A model generated the notes under the pieces. The model did no database searches, had not been told where the DNA came from, and saw only the letters and a list, made by a program, of their open reading frames with translations. Source: Bathynomus jamesi (Eukaryota; Arthropoda; Malacostraca; Isopoda; Cirolanidae). From it: 64,000 bases of DNA. Made by a program: the position numbers and the translations under genes. Of this stretch, positions 33,038 through 43,679 are shown piece after piece (the first letter of the stretch is position 1; each line of letters begins with the position of its first letter). The stretch spans positions 58,501 through 122,500 of the forward strand of contig JAJOZX010009476.1 of NCBI GenBank assembly GCA_023014485.1. Reading direction: 5' to 3'.

Positions 33038-33318
33038 CTGAAGGAAAATAGTTTTGTTGTGAGAGGACCAAGACTGTTTAACCAGCTGCCCGAGGAACTA
33101 AGGAACACGAGGGTGTTGCGGTGGGTATCTTCAAAGAAGATTAGAAGCCTGGCTCGGAACAATCCCAAATGAGCCGGCGTACCTGGCTATGTGAGATGGC
33201 GAGCAAAAGAAACCAACTCACTACTTTACCAATCCAACTCGAGAGGAGGAGCGACAAGCTTGACTTTCGTGAAGTGAGGAATCATCACACGGAACATTTG
33301 AAAGGTTGAAAGGAAAGG
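32990..33318 (+). pseudogene. CR1 (PHD/CCCH family) 3' fragment after (CT)n
   Basis: A (CT)n run (32990-33036) leads straight into codons of the family C-terminus: FVVRGPRLFNQLPEELRN (about 33050-33105), then the 3' UTR with GGAGGAGCGACAAGCTTGAC and the terminal GAAAGGTTGAAAGGAAAGG at about 33300-33318. 5' truncation exactly at a microsatellite matches other copies. Confidence 0.85.
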
Positions 33319-33515
33319 TGTGTCTATAGGTGTGTCTATATAGATACAAAAGTCGATAAAATTGTCAGTGACATTCATTCAAAAGTAGTTCAATTGTTGA
33401 TAGTTTTACTTTGATTAGAAACGGTGTTAAGGCGAAGTTATCGATCGTCAAGTATTCAGCTGGATTGTCAAAACCCATTTAGTCTACTCAAAACTATAGA
33501 AAACGAAGAGAAACT

Positions 33516-34092
33516 GTGTTGTTGGGCTCGACTATTGTTGGGCACATGGCTAAAGAATTTGGTGTAAGAAATAGAGAAAAACGTAAGAGAATATTTGTGT
33601 CAGACGCTAAAATAGAAAGAATTGAACAGGAAGTAAAGAATTTGAAATTGGAAACTGCAAATTTGCTGTTAATTTCTCATGGTGGAGGGAACGATTCGTA
33701 TAATTTAACTCGTAAATCAGAAGATCTCTTAATCAAATATCGAAGTTTGAGTAAATCTTTGAAAGATAAGTCGAATAATGTACTGATTTTTAGGGGTTCT
33801 TGCGAGAATTTATAACATAATAAATTAAGTAAAGCAATTTACTTCAACACTAAATTAGAAGCGATGCGCGTCTTTGAAGGAGCAGAATTCGTTAAGTTTT
33901 AACTCGGCGAATTTGTTCATTCAAGATGGCGTTTGTTTGAATGAAATAGGTAATTCGCGACTAGAGAGATTGATTGACCAAAAGGTGAGCAAAATTTATT
34001 TAAAACGTAGGCAAGATGAAATAGTTCTTTCTGGTTTAGGAAATGTAACTCGTCGTCCTCAGGGAAACTCAACGCGTATAAAGAACAAATAG
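33516..34092 (+). pseudogene. CR1 ORF1 remnant, SGNH-esterase-like
   Basis: Two overlapping frames (33516-33815 and 33874-34092) together show the block pattern of the ORF1 esterase known in some CR1 elements: LLGSTIV where block I normally has Gly-Asp-Ser, SHGGGND for the GxND block, and DGVCLNEIGNSRL for the C-terminal Asp-x-x-His block, with Cys for His. Loss of Asp in block I and of the His indicates no catalytic activity. ES-type ORF1 proteins are thought to aid retrotransposition by membrane or lipid interaction. Confidence 0.6.
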
Positions 34093-34281
34093 TAACGTAA
34101 AGAATAATTTAAAAGTAGTGTTTTTTAATCTGAGGAGTGTAAAGAGTAAGTTTTGGGTGGTGTACTCTTGGTGATGTAATCTTCGTCCAGTTCAAAAGAC
34201 GGTTAATGTCAGTGACCAGTTAGATATAATTATTTCAGAAATTAGCGCTAATAACTAGTCTTTAATTTTAGGGTTGTACTA

Positions 34282-35660
34282 GGGGCACTCAATATATTTT
34301 GCCATACCCTTTTTTCTTAGTTAAATAATAGGCTATGGGGCTGAAATGTCTTTTGGGCAGTAAGTTTCAACTTTCTGCGCTTCACATGACCGGATTTTTC
34401 CAGTTTAAACCTTCCCTCCTTATATAAAACCTCTTTTAAACGCCCTTGTATAAAACTGATGGTTAACGCAGTTTCGAAAATGGCGTCTGACAGTGATGTG
34501 CGTCGAAAACAGAGAGCTGTTATCGAGTTCTTAACCAGAGAGAAGGAAACAGTTGAAATATTCACAAACGTCTACAAAACGTTTACGGAGATGCTGTTGT
34601 TAATCGAAGCACAGTTGGACGCTGGTCTAAACGTGCGAGATCATTGGAGAGAGGGAGAGCCAACCTCAATGATGAGCCACGCAGCGGTCACCCGGCATCG
34701 GCTGTCACATCTCACACTGTGCAACGTGCTAACAGCATCATTCGATCAAATCGGCACGACACATACAAGGAGCTATCACTGGAGCTAGAAATTAGTGAAG
34801 GAAGTGTGAATACGATAATTCAGCAACTGAGATACTCAAAAGTGTGTTCACGGTTTGTTTCTCCAGAACTGACTGAAGATCACAAAGCCCAAAGAAAAGA
34901 AATTGCTTCTGAGTCGTTGGTTCGATACGAGACAGAAGGGTGACTTCCTTTCACGAATTGTGACTGGGGATGAGACTTGGGTACACCACTTTGAACCTGA
35001 AACAAAACGCCAGTACATGGAGTGGCATCACGCAGACTCCCCACGCAAGAAAAAAATCAAAATGGCTCCCTCTGCAGGAAAGGTTATGGCCACCATCTTC
35101 TGGGACATGAAAGGGGTAATTCTGGTGGACAATATGAAGAAAGGACAAACAATCAACTCAGAGGCATATATTGCTACCCTACAGAGACTCCAGAGACGTA
35201 TAATGCGAGTTCGACCGGAGAGAAAACTGGAAGACGTCCTTCTTTTGCACGATAACGTAAGACCACACAACAGTTTGCAAACAAGAGAGGCCATCACAAA
35301 AATGTGCTTGACTGTGTTACTCCACCCTCCAGACATCCCGGATCTGGCACCATCAGATTTCCATTTGTTTGGGCCAATGAAGGATGCTATTCGTGGAAGA
35401 AAGTTTCAGAGTGACGATGAGGTTGTTGAAGAGGTTAAGAGGTGGCTCCAGCGGAACCCAGCGGACTTTTACCAGCAAGGAATAAAGGCCCTTGTTTCGA
35501 GGTGGAGGAAAGCCGTAGGAAAGGATGGAGACTATGTGGAAAAATAAAAACTTGTAAAAAAGGTATGTAACTACTTGTGTACAAAATTTCTGGAACTTGC
35601 AAGGAAACTTGGAAAGAAAAAAAAAAGATGGGTCAAAATATGTATATTGAGTGGCCCTCG
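34282..35660 (+). mobile_element. Mariner element F, near full length
   Basis: TIRs GGGGCACTCAATATATTTTG (left) and TATATTGAGTGGCCCTCG (right), flanked by TA at 34280-34281 and 35661-35662. It contains a DD34D transposase in three frames. It interrupts the endonuclease part of the CR1 ORF2. Confidence 0.9.
34459..35547 (+). pseudogene. Mariner DD34D transposase, two frameshifts
   Basis: N-terminal HTH segments are split between the frames 34459-34640 (DVRRKQRAVIEFLTRE) and 34644-34930 (RANSIIRSNRHDTYKELSLE). The catalytic frame 34903-35547 (214 codons) is intact: VTGDETWVHHFEPE (first Asp), LLHDNVRPHN (second Asp), then exactly 34 residues to the third Asp in DLAPSDFHLFGPMK. The spacing defines mariner proper. 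Frameshifts near 34640 and 34925 separate the DNA-binding and catalytic parts; the triad is preserved, so it is comparatively young. Confidence 0.9.
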
Positions 35661-35954
35661 TATATAGGTCTTCACAAGGAGTAGAATTAGAAATGCATAA
35701 CATTTCAAGTAGCATAGTTACACACAAGAAATCATTTATTGTCGGGGACTTTAACTGCCCATATATTAATTTCATTACCTTAAACAGCGATGCTGTAGGT
35801 TTACGTTTGGTAGATTTTCTACAAGATAATTTTCTTTTTCAAAAATTATTAGAACCGTCCCGCGTTGAGAATATTTTGGACTTTATTTTAACGACAAATA
35901 ATAATTTAATTCTGAATGTAGACGGAGAAAGTTTATGCGATAGCGACCATATTA
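35661..35954 (+). pseudogene. CR1 ORF2 endonuclease, C-terminal part
   Basis: Open frame VYRSSQGVELEMHN, then VGDFNCPYINF (APE nuclease GDFN motif), ENILDFILTTNN and DSDHI (SDH motif). Upstream NLRSVKSKF at about 34115-34160 is the nuclease N-terminus; the part between (Glu motif) is missing. The frame is ended by insertion of a MITE right after SDHI. Confidence 0.75.
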
Positions 35955-36165
35955 CAGGGTGTTTCAGGTCGACCCTAGAAATATAGAAAAGAAACACTTC
36001 ATATTAGTTATGGAATTACTATGACAAACTTCAAATACAAACCACAAATTCCACCAATTTGTAGTTGGTATTTGGTATTTGGTATTTGAAGTTTGTCATA
36101 GTAATTCCGTAAGTAATATGAAGTGTTTCTTTCCCATATTTCTAGGGTCGACCTGAAACACCCTG
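35955..36165. mobile_element. 211-bp palindromic MITE, TA target
   Basis: Ends CAGGGTGTTTCAGGTCGACC and its inverse, flanked by TA (35953-35954, 36166-36167). Arms of about 90 bases with a GTATTTGGTATTTGGTATTTG direct repeat near the centre. The CAGGGTGTTTC end is a widespread Tc1/mariner-type MITE terminus. Confidence 0.85.
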
Positions 36166-37990
36166 TATAATACTCTTTTGAGTTAATGTTAAAACTTCTA
36201 GAGAATTAAATAACTTCATGGTGCCTCATTTTAGGAGAGCAAATTTCAATGATTTTAGAGCTTCATTAACTTTAATAAATTGGGCTGAACTGTTAACGGT
36301 AGATTGTGTTCTTATAGCATGTGGGATAATTTCAAGAATATAATTATGCATAAATTTAAACGAGCGCTGTGTAAGTAGGAGAGTTAAGAAAGGTGAATTA
36401 AGTGTGCAACCTAAATGGTGGAATAGAAATATAGGAAGAGCAATCGCAGATAGAAATGTAGTCTATAAGAAGTATAAAAGGGGCCGTGCGCAGCAGCACT
36501 TTCAGACTTATATAGATTTACGTGGAAATGTTAAGCGTTTAATTAGATGTGTTAAACGCGATTTTGAAATTCAAGTAACTCGTGAACGTAAAGAAAACCC
36601 TAAATTTTATGATTACATTACAAATAGAAATCCCTTGTGGGGGCAATATTGAGCCACTGGTAGACTCGAATGGTAACTTTACAAATAACTAGACAGCGAC
36701 AATTTTAAATAATTTTTTACATCAGTTTTTACAATTGAGGATACTTGTTTTATTCCGGAGGCCAGTAATATGCTCAGTGACGTAAATGGGACTTTTTCAT
36801 TGCTTACTGACAACTATTTACACTAAAGAGATTTCTCAGTCTATAGATAAGTTAAAAATTAACAAATCGCTAGATCCAGACCATTTTAACCCAAAGCACC
36901 TAAAGAGTGGAGGCTATTGTTGAGGAGATGAACATAGCCACGTTTGATATTGCCGGATGTAAGAACAAAATAAAAAATATACGTTCGCAGTACTGTCAAG
37001 AGATGATGTCTTTGTACCCACTGACGCACCTAGGTCGCCTTTTCTTCTTTTTCATTTTCGTTATTAAATCGTATGCTATCATCCCGCAAATAACTCCATA
37101 AGCCTCTCTCACCGAGTCCATCTTCTTGACTAAAAATCGAACTGTGTGTGTGTGTGTGTGTGTGCATTCTCGCATGCTACGTCTATAATCTCGTTCCTGT
37201 ACGAGTTTCATACGATATACCATTCCATAAATAGCACGAGAAATAGCGCCGTGTACACCCACCAAAGAATGAACTACTTGGTCCTTTAGTTCAAATATTT
37301 TACAAATCTTTAAATTGGCTAATGTCACTCGAATTCTTAAAAAAGGGAATACATAAAGAACAGGTGAAAAACTATAGGCCTATTAGTCTAACTTCTATAA
37401 CTGAAAAGCTTTTAGAAACAATTAGAGATCGTATAGTCGAGCATCTTCAAAGCTATAATCTTCTAAAACAAAGTCATCATAGGTTTTATAGAAATAAATC
37501 TTGTTTAACAAATTTATTGGAATTATTTTCATGAAGTCATCGGTATTAATGATCGTAATACAGAGGTAGATATACGGTAATACAGTACATTTAGATTTCC
37601 AAAGGCGTTTGGCAAAGTTCGGCATGAACGATTGTTAAAAAACTTAAAGTTCACGGAATAAAGGATCAAGTTCTTAACTGGGTTGATAATTATTGATTAA
37701 CTTGTAGAAAACAGAGGGTAGTTATTAATGGGGAAGAGTCAGGGTGGGCTAATGTAACTCGTGGTGTTCCGAAGGGTCTGTTTTGGATCATTCCTTTTCA
37801 TAACATGCAGTACGTTAACGATCTTGATGTCGATTTAGTGGGTAACATTTCTTAATTTGCGGACGATACTAAAATTGCGGATAAAGAAATTGGTTTACCA
37901 AAGAGAGAGACTCTACAGCGTGATCTTCATAATTTAGTAGTATGGTCTAATAAGTAGCAAATGAAATTTAACGTAGCTAAATGTAAAGTC
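36166..37990 (+). pseudogene. CR1 ORF2 linker and RT core, interrupted
   Basis: 36404-36652 is open: QPKWWNRNIGRAIADRN to PKFYDYITNRN, the EN-RT linker. KSLDPDHFNPKHLK lies at about 36865-36905. RT motifs resume at 37312 (FKLANVTRILKKG across frames), NYRPISLTSITEKLLE (37370), and FADDTKIADKEI (about 37855-37890, the YxDD box). Frameshifts abound, and the region 36907-37270 is foreign. Confidence 0.75.
36907..37270. mobile_element. Foreign insert, possibly PIF/Harbinger-like, with (GT)n
   Basis: Plus-strand codons at 36910-37010 (EEMNIATFDIAGCKNKIKN, then IRSQYCQEMM) resemble part of a MADF DNA-binding domain, the accessory protein of PIF/Harbinger elements. The minus strand holds a basic stretch (LITKMKKKKRRPRCV) of the kind preceding Harbinger transposases. 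A (GT)n lies at about 37144-37163. No TIR or TSD was established. Confidence 0.35.
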
Positions 37991-38559
37991 CAGGCATAGG
38001 GTATTCGTATTCACTATTCGTATTTGAATACATTCGAATACAGCTTTTGAAGTATTCGTATTCATATTTGAACATTTGCGTAGGAAAAGTCAAAGTATTC
38101 ATATTCGTACTGGAATACTATGACAAAGTATTCGAATTCACTGAATGTTTTCATGAATACCTATTAATAATTCGACTTTACTCGAGGCAGTCGAAAATGT
38201 TTCCAAAACCTCATGTACATCAAAGCAAACAAATATTTTGTAGACAAGTAAACAACCAATAACTCAATAACTGTATAATTTTGTCAAATTGGCAGAACTG
38301 TGATTAGATAAATCCGTAAAATGTAGCTAGTCTCCATACTGTCTTGCGTAATTATGTTCTTTCATAAAATGGATTTGTTTTAACAATAAAAACTTGATGT
38401 AAACACGTATTGTTTGCTCGTGTTTCTGTATTTGGACTTGATTTGAAAGTATTTATGAATACTTTCAAATGTATTTGTATTTGCATTCGTATTCATGCAA
38501 ATATGAAGTATTCGTATTGTATTCGAATACTGAGCTCTTGTATTCGTCCCATCCATGGA
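37991..38559. mobile_element. hAT-like non-autonomous element with TATTCG-rich interior
   Basis: Left CAGGCATAGGGTATTCG, right CGTCCCATCCATGGA, flanked by gtaaagtc (37983-37990) and ctaaagtc (38560-38567), an 8-bp TSD with one mismatch. Both subterminal regions are packed with GTATTCG and GAATAC units in both orientations. The ORF 38047-38262 reads through these and is not conserved-looking. Confidence 0.75.
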
Positions 38560-38567
38560 CTAAAGTC

Positions 38568-39330
38568 ATGCATATAGGTTACCATAACAGTAAATTTAAC
38601 TACACTATGGGAAATAATATGTTAAATGAAGGCTCTGAGGAAAAGATTTAGATGTCATTGTTACCAAAGATTTCAAGTTCTCAAAACAATGTTCAGTCGT
38701 GAGCAGTAAAGCTAACAGAGTATTGGGTTTTATTTCCTGTAATTTTCAATATAAATCTAAATATATTGTTTTGACATTATATCAGTAGCTCGTTAGGCCT
38801 CATTTAGAATATGCTGTACAGTTTGCTCGCTCTATATGAAGAAGGATATAGAACGGTAGAAAGGGTTCAGCGCCGTGTAACAAAACTTATTCCAACCTTA
38901 CGTAATAAACCATACGAAGACAGACGTGGGTGTTTTAAATCGTTTTAATAATGTAAATTATGAGGATTTCTTTAGCATTACGAGAAACAATGGTTTTAAA
39001 ATAAGGGATAAAAGAGTTAAGACAAATGTTGCGAGGGGCTTCTTCACCTATAATATAGTCGAGAGGTGGAATACCCTACCGCGGGAGTCGTGGCAAGCAC
39101 TTCAGTTAATAACAGGTTGAATGGTAGTATCACTGCATTAAAGGGTGGGTAGTTTCACGAGTTAAAAAATGAAATTTCGGGAGGGCCGCAGGCGGGGTGA
39201 GATGCGAGTGGGTTAAGGTCGCTGACCGCAATGTTGGTCAGTTTGAGGTCCCTCACCCCGGGAATCTTCCGGGTGAAACCTCTGACTTCCCCTTATCCCC
39301 GCTTCCAGGTTTTTTATCAGGCTATTCCTA
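38568..39330 (+). pseudogene. CR1 ORF2 RT C-terminus and 3' UTR
   Basis: After the hAT the frame continues MHIGYHNSKFNYTMGNN, then RPHLEYAVQFA (about 38795-38830), ERVQRR-like sequence, and 38926-39120 with ITRNNGFKIRDKRVKTNV and ERWNTLPRE, the natural C-terminal region. The 3' UTR is GC-richer (39180-39310). The tail at 11620-12380 is a relative. Confidence 0.75.
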
Positions 39331-39829
39331 TTTGAAAGACGCGATATAAATTACTACATGATAAATCTTCGGTACGGCGTCTTTGGCAGGCTACGGAGAA
39401 ATGATGCAACGACGAGATAATGACGTATTGTACATAGTAAATAATTAAAAAAATCCTTAAAAAATGCATGGTATAGATTAGATTAAGTAGTTCAGTAGTC
39501 ATGCTATCCTTTATTTTCCGTTATCTTCTAATGTGTAACTGAGTACACGAGATAATTGCACGCATGGTGTGAATGAACTCTGAAGCTATTCTCTTCATTA
39601 TACTTTTTCCTACTTTCCTATAAATCTTCTTTCACCACTATTTTCTGTCAACAGTGGCTACTATTCCTGTGTGAAAGCTTTACGCGTCTTTAAGTGTAAG
39701 CATGGTATAAGTTTTCAGCTTTTTTTTTTATCGCTATTTCTAACTTTTCTACTTCCTAGCCTAGAGTGGATCTGAGGGTCTTTGTTAGCCTGTCACTCTG
39801 TAACTATCTATCTATTTCTCTAACACACA
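39331..39829. other. Unassigned sequence
   Basis: No gene, RNA or element boundary recognised; ends in a short (CA)n at about 39822-39840. Confidence 0.45.
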
Positions 39830-40140
39830 CACACACACACTTATATGTGTGCATCTCCGCATAAACGAGGTACCAGCATTTTAAAATCCATATATCTAAA
39901 AACTAAAACCTAATTTAACCTAACCTAACCTAACGTAACCTTAGCGCCTGCCATCGAACCGAGAAGGACGTGATAAGGGTTTTGGATGAAGGGAGGACTC
40001 GAAGAGGTTTTCTTTAATCATTTAATAGTGAGGTACTTGCTAATCTAGCCTAATCTAGCGTAACCTAACCTAACCTAATCAGGACTAACATATTGCTTTT
40101 TCAACAATAAAAATGTTTGTAGATTTTTTTATATAAAATT
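39830..40140 (-). repeat. Dispersed repeat with TTAGG-like runs, copy 2
   Basis: Inverse of the repeat at 1395-1760. Contains CCTAACCTAACCTAACG at about 39916-39935 and a second CCTAACCTAACC near 40068, with intervening blocks (GAGAAGGACGTGATAAGGG, TTAATAGTGAGGTACTTGC) matching copy 1 with about a quarter of positions changed. Confidence 0.6.
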
Positions 40141-40221
40141 GTTAATGTTTCAAGGTACCAAAAGTATTATCTCACAGAAGATAACCCCATAATCTGTAAA
40201 TTACCACACATGCGACCTCAC

Positions 40222-40262
<41 letters not shown>

Positions 40263-40689
40263 AGTGCTCACTTCCCGTAACGATGACTCTGATTTCTGTT
40301 AAACAAAAGGCTTCGAAGAGCTCAGTTGAAGAGAAATTGCATAAAGGATTTATCTCCTTCAAAGCACGTTCCAAATATATTAAAAAGCCATTAGTAAATC
40401 ATCATACACTTTATTCTGTGTGTGTGTGAGTGTGTGTGTGTGCAGACTACGTAAGTACCCGTGATTAGCCAGAATAATAGTAACTGTAGGTTCAATTTTA
40501 AAGCTAAAATATTTACAGATATAAGTTTTTATTAAAGATGAAGAATGAACCAAAATGGTCCACGTTAAAGCGTTATTAGCATTTCTCAATTTCACTCAGT
40601 TAAATGAAGATTATGGTCGGTATTGTTGCAAGTTATTATTTTGATTTAATTTTCATGTTTTTAGGTGTTTTCAACTGATACGGTAAACC
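40141..40689. other. Unassigned sequence with (CA)n and (GT)n
   Basis: (CA)n at about 40206-40256 and a TG-rich tract at about 40417-40442; nothing coding recognised. Confidence 0.5.
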
Positions 40690-40879
40690 TTGCAACCTTG
40701 TACATGTTCCGTGCGTCGGTGTCTCTTCGCACGGAGGTCAGGCTAGTGGCTTCTCCTCTTGACCTGGCTTGATGCAGGATAGAATTGCTGTCCTGAGTTT
40801 TCCACCTCACACAGTCAGGTACACCCGGCTCATCCGTGACTGTCCTGAGCCAGGCGTCTAATCTTCTTATGAAGACTTC

Positions 40880-42364
40880 AATTTTGGCGTCTGTAGTGTT
40901 TCTGATGTCTCTGGGTAACTGGTTAAATAGACTTGACCCTCTCCAAAAAACTATTTCATTTCAGAGTTGAGGATTTCCCTCGTCTGGCTTTTAGTTCAGG
41001 AACACTACACATTTTCTCTTTCTTATTTTCCAGAGTGGTTTGAGTGGTTGTAGGGTTCATTTTGAGGTTAGGCACTTGTTTCTCTATTATTTTCCGTACG
41101 TATATTATGGTGTACCTCTCTTCTTCTTCTTTCCAGCGAATATAGATTTAATATACGAGATTTTTCCCAATAATTGAGTTCTTTGTAATCATTGATATTG
41201 GCTGTGAAATTTCTTTGGATTTCTTCTAGTTTATTGATTTATTTTTCTTTTAAAGGTTCTCAGTATCTGCCTTGTAATTCTTTTTTCCTGTTCATCGTTA
41301 TCGACTTTGTGTCTCAGATTTCGCATCGTTGTTCATTATAACTCCCAAATCTTTTGCTGTTGTGTTTCTTTGAGTTTTCTTCCTATTTGGAGCATAATAT
41401 TTTGTTTGATTCGGTTCTTCATATTTTCCATATCTTTTGCTGTTGTGTTTCTTTGAGTTTTCTTCCTATTTGGAGCATAATATTCTGTTTGATTCGGTTC
41501 TTCATATTTTCCATATCTTAAGAGCTGAAAATTTTCAATGTTAAATTTCATGTTGTTTTCTTCTGACCATCTGCAATATGTGTTCGTCTATAAGACTTCC
41601 ATATCTGCATTTCTAATATTTCTGCTGATATTTTTATCCCTAGCAAGGGATGTTACTGTACTGTTATTGGTTACTTTGTTGTCTGTATGTTAGCATGATA
41701 ATGAAAAAGAATGGGGCTAGTACTGTTCCTTGTGGTATTGAGCTACGGACTTCTGATTCTGTTGATACTCCTTGGAATTTAATAAGTTGCTGACGTTCTA
41801 TGAAGAAATTATAGATCCATTTTCCCACTTTGCCCGTTATGCCCATGTATTTTATGTGCTATTATACCATGATCACACTTGTTGAATGCTTCAGCAAAAT
41901 CCATGTATGTTACATCATAGTTTTCATTGTTTTCATATGTATTAATTGTAATGTTATAATGCTCTATCAGTTGTGATAGGCACGATCTTCTTGATCGTTC
42001 TCATTGAATCTTTCCTGTGCCTCCAAAATGGCATGAACTTTCTCTGTAGTTATTTATTATTTCAAATATTTGGGTAAAATGGGATGCCAGTAAGGCTGAG
42101 CTAGAGTTCTTTGCTTGAGATTTGTCCCTTCCTTTGTATATAGGGATAATGTTCGCCCTCCTCAGGACGCTCGGTATTTCTCCTGTGTCCAGGGATCGTC
42201 TCCATATCCAGTACAGGAGTGTATCTAGTTCATTCTTACAGTTTTCAATCGTCAAGACGTCCCATTTGTTCGGATCTGCAGTTGAATGTGATTTCATTTG
42301 TCCTATAACTCGTACTATATTTTCCGGGGCAAAGTCAAAATTAGTCTTGATGTCTTCCTCTTAA
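40880..42364 (-). pseudogene. CR1 RT domain, decayed
   Basis: 42001-42297 contains KSHSTADPNKWDVLTIEN and LYWIWRRSLDTGEIPSVL; 41664-41846 gives MGITGKVGKWIYNF and SSIPQGTVLAPFFF (motif B). Motif C lies around 41630-41660 out of frame. C-terminal codons follow to about 40900. The tandem duplication at 41336-41551 repeats NRKKTQRNTTAKDMENMKN. Confidence 0.8.
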
Positions 42365-42367
42365 TTC

Positions 42368-43672
42368 CTCTATTCCTGAGAATAGCATATGCAAAAAAAT
42401 TATATCATTCTGGTTGAATATGTGGGGGTGTTATTAAAGGATTAGCCGGGTTGAAGTTTTCAGGGTCCCCTAAAAGATAAGGATCCAATAGTACAATAAT
42501 AAGCAGGATTGTAGTTAATACAATAGAACCTACAATATCTTTATAGATAAAATAAAATAAGGGTGGAATGGAATTTTATCCTGATTTCTAGTAGGCCCTA
42601 AAGGGTTGTTTGAGCCTGTTTGATGAAGAAAGAGAATATGGATAGCTACTAATGCTATAATAGTATAATATTAAAAGGGAGAATAAAATGAAAAGCAAAA
42701 GACAACGAATTAAGTTTGCTCTATCGACTGCAAAACCTCGTAACTATTGAACTAGCTCTTGTCCAATATAAGGAACAGAAGATAACAAATTAGTAATAAC
42801 TGTAGCGCCTCACAAAGATATTTGTCCTCATGGTAATACATAACCTAAAATGCAGTTGCTATACTTAGTAATAATAATGTTACTCCTAAGGATCAAGTGT
42901 GGATAAGGAGGAAAGAATCGTAATATATACCACGGCCATGGCCGGATTAAGGCCAACTGATGCCCTAAGCACAGCCCAACAATGGTTCCCCCTCGACCCT
43001 TCCATTGTCTAACTGACAAGACATTAAGACTCAATAAGTGCTGAATGTGAAATAATAGATTAAAAATTCAGTTTTCTTCCAGGCCATCCCCCAGGCCAGA
43101 CCCCACAACTATATTAAATATAACCTGTTTTTTAATTTTATTAATAGTAATATTTTATTATTATTATTATTATTCTTGTTGTATATGTATATATGTTTTT
43201 TTTTCATTTATTGTGGGGGCCCCCTTTTTGTGGGGCCCTGGTTCAGCTGCATCATTTGCACCATGGTAGGTCCGGCACTGGAAAAAACTCTGTGGTGCCT
43301 CCTTCCCTTGGTGCCCTAAGCACGTGTTTATTTTGCTTAATGGTTAATCCAGGCCTGACCACGGCCAATATGAGCATAGAGGCAGATAAAAAAAAAAAAG
43401 GATCCACCATTGGCATGTACTGTTCGTAATATCCAACCATGGTTAGCATCACGGCAAATATGTACTACTCCAGAACAAGCAGAATCGATATGATTTCTAT
43501 AATGAAGTGCAAGCACAAGCGCTGTAATTACTTGGATAGAGAGGCAAAGTCCTGATAAGGATCCAAAATTTCACCAACTTGAGATATTCCTAGGTGGAGG
43601 TATATCTACAAGTGCAATGTTTGCAGTTTTTAGAAGAGGGCTTCCTTTGTGTACTCTAATGGTTGCTCTAAA
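42368..43672 (-). pseudogene. Nuclear mitochondrial insert: cytochrome b (NUMT)
   Basis: On the minus strand two blocks (43366-43672, then 42368-42928) encode most of cytochrome b when read with the invertebrate mitochondrial code: [71 protein letters not shown], [15 protein letters not shown] DKIPFHPYF and [25 protein letters not shown] is read as Trp in WGQ, SLW and PEW; AGG as Ser in PPSNIS. Under the nuclear code these are stops or wrong residues, so it is not a nuclear gene. A few indels are present. It interrupts CR1 and is split by a hAT at 42937-43357. Confidence 0.9.
42937..43357. mobile_element. Non-autonomous hAT inside the NUMT, 421 bp
   Basis: Left CATGGCCGGATTAAGGCC, right TTAATCCAGGCCTG, with a perfect 8-bp TSD, accacggc (42929-42936, 43358-43365). 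Cytochrome b reading (AHIGRG / IYYDSF) resumes across the single TSD copy. Related ends (CCGGATTA, GCCCTAAGCAC) occur in the hAT at 4507-5355, so they are one family. Confidence 0.9.
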
Positions 43673-43679
43673 TATTAGT

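Larger units (their letters stand above)
33340..39330 (+). mobile_element. CR1-like element of the esterase (SGNH) ORF1 type, decayed
   Basis: ORF1 remnants at 33516-34092, then ORF2 endonuclease start at about 34110, EN C-terminal part at 35661-35954, RT pieces at 36166-37990, and RT C-terminus at 38568-39120 followed by a GC-rich 3' UTR to about 39330. It is interrupted by mariner F (34282-35660), a MITE (35955-36165), a Harbinger-like piece (36907-about 37270) and a hAT (37991-38559). Many point stops show it is old. Confidence 0.75.

Noticed and set aside
35956..36170. CRISPR-like or regulatory direct repeat (GTATTTG units)
   Set aside because: It is the centre of a palindromic MITE with TA duplication; eukaryotic context.
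39916..40078. True interstitial telomere array
   Set aside because: TTAGG-like units are few and imperfect and lie inside a longer dispersed repeat with a second copy at 1395-1760.
42368..43672. A functional nuclear cytochrome b or mitochondrial contig
   Set aside because: It is interrupted by a hAT with a TSD, has indels, and is embedded in a nuclear CR1 element, so it is a NUMT.
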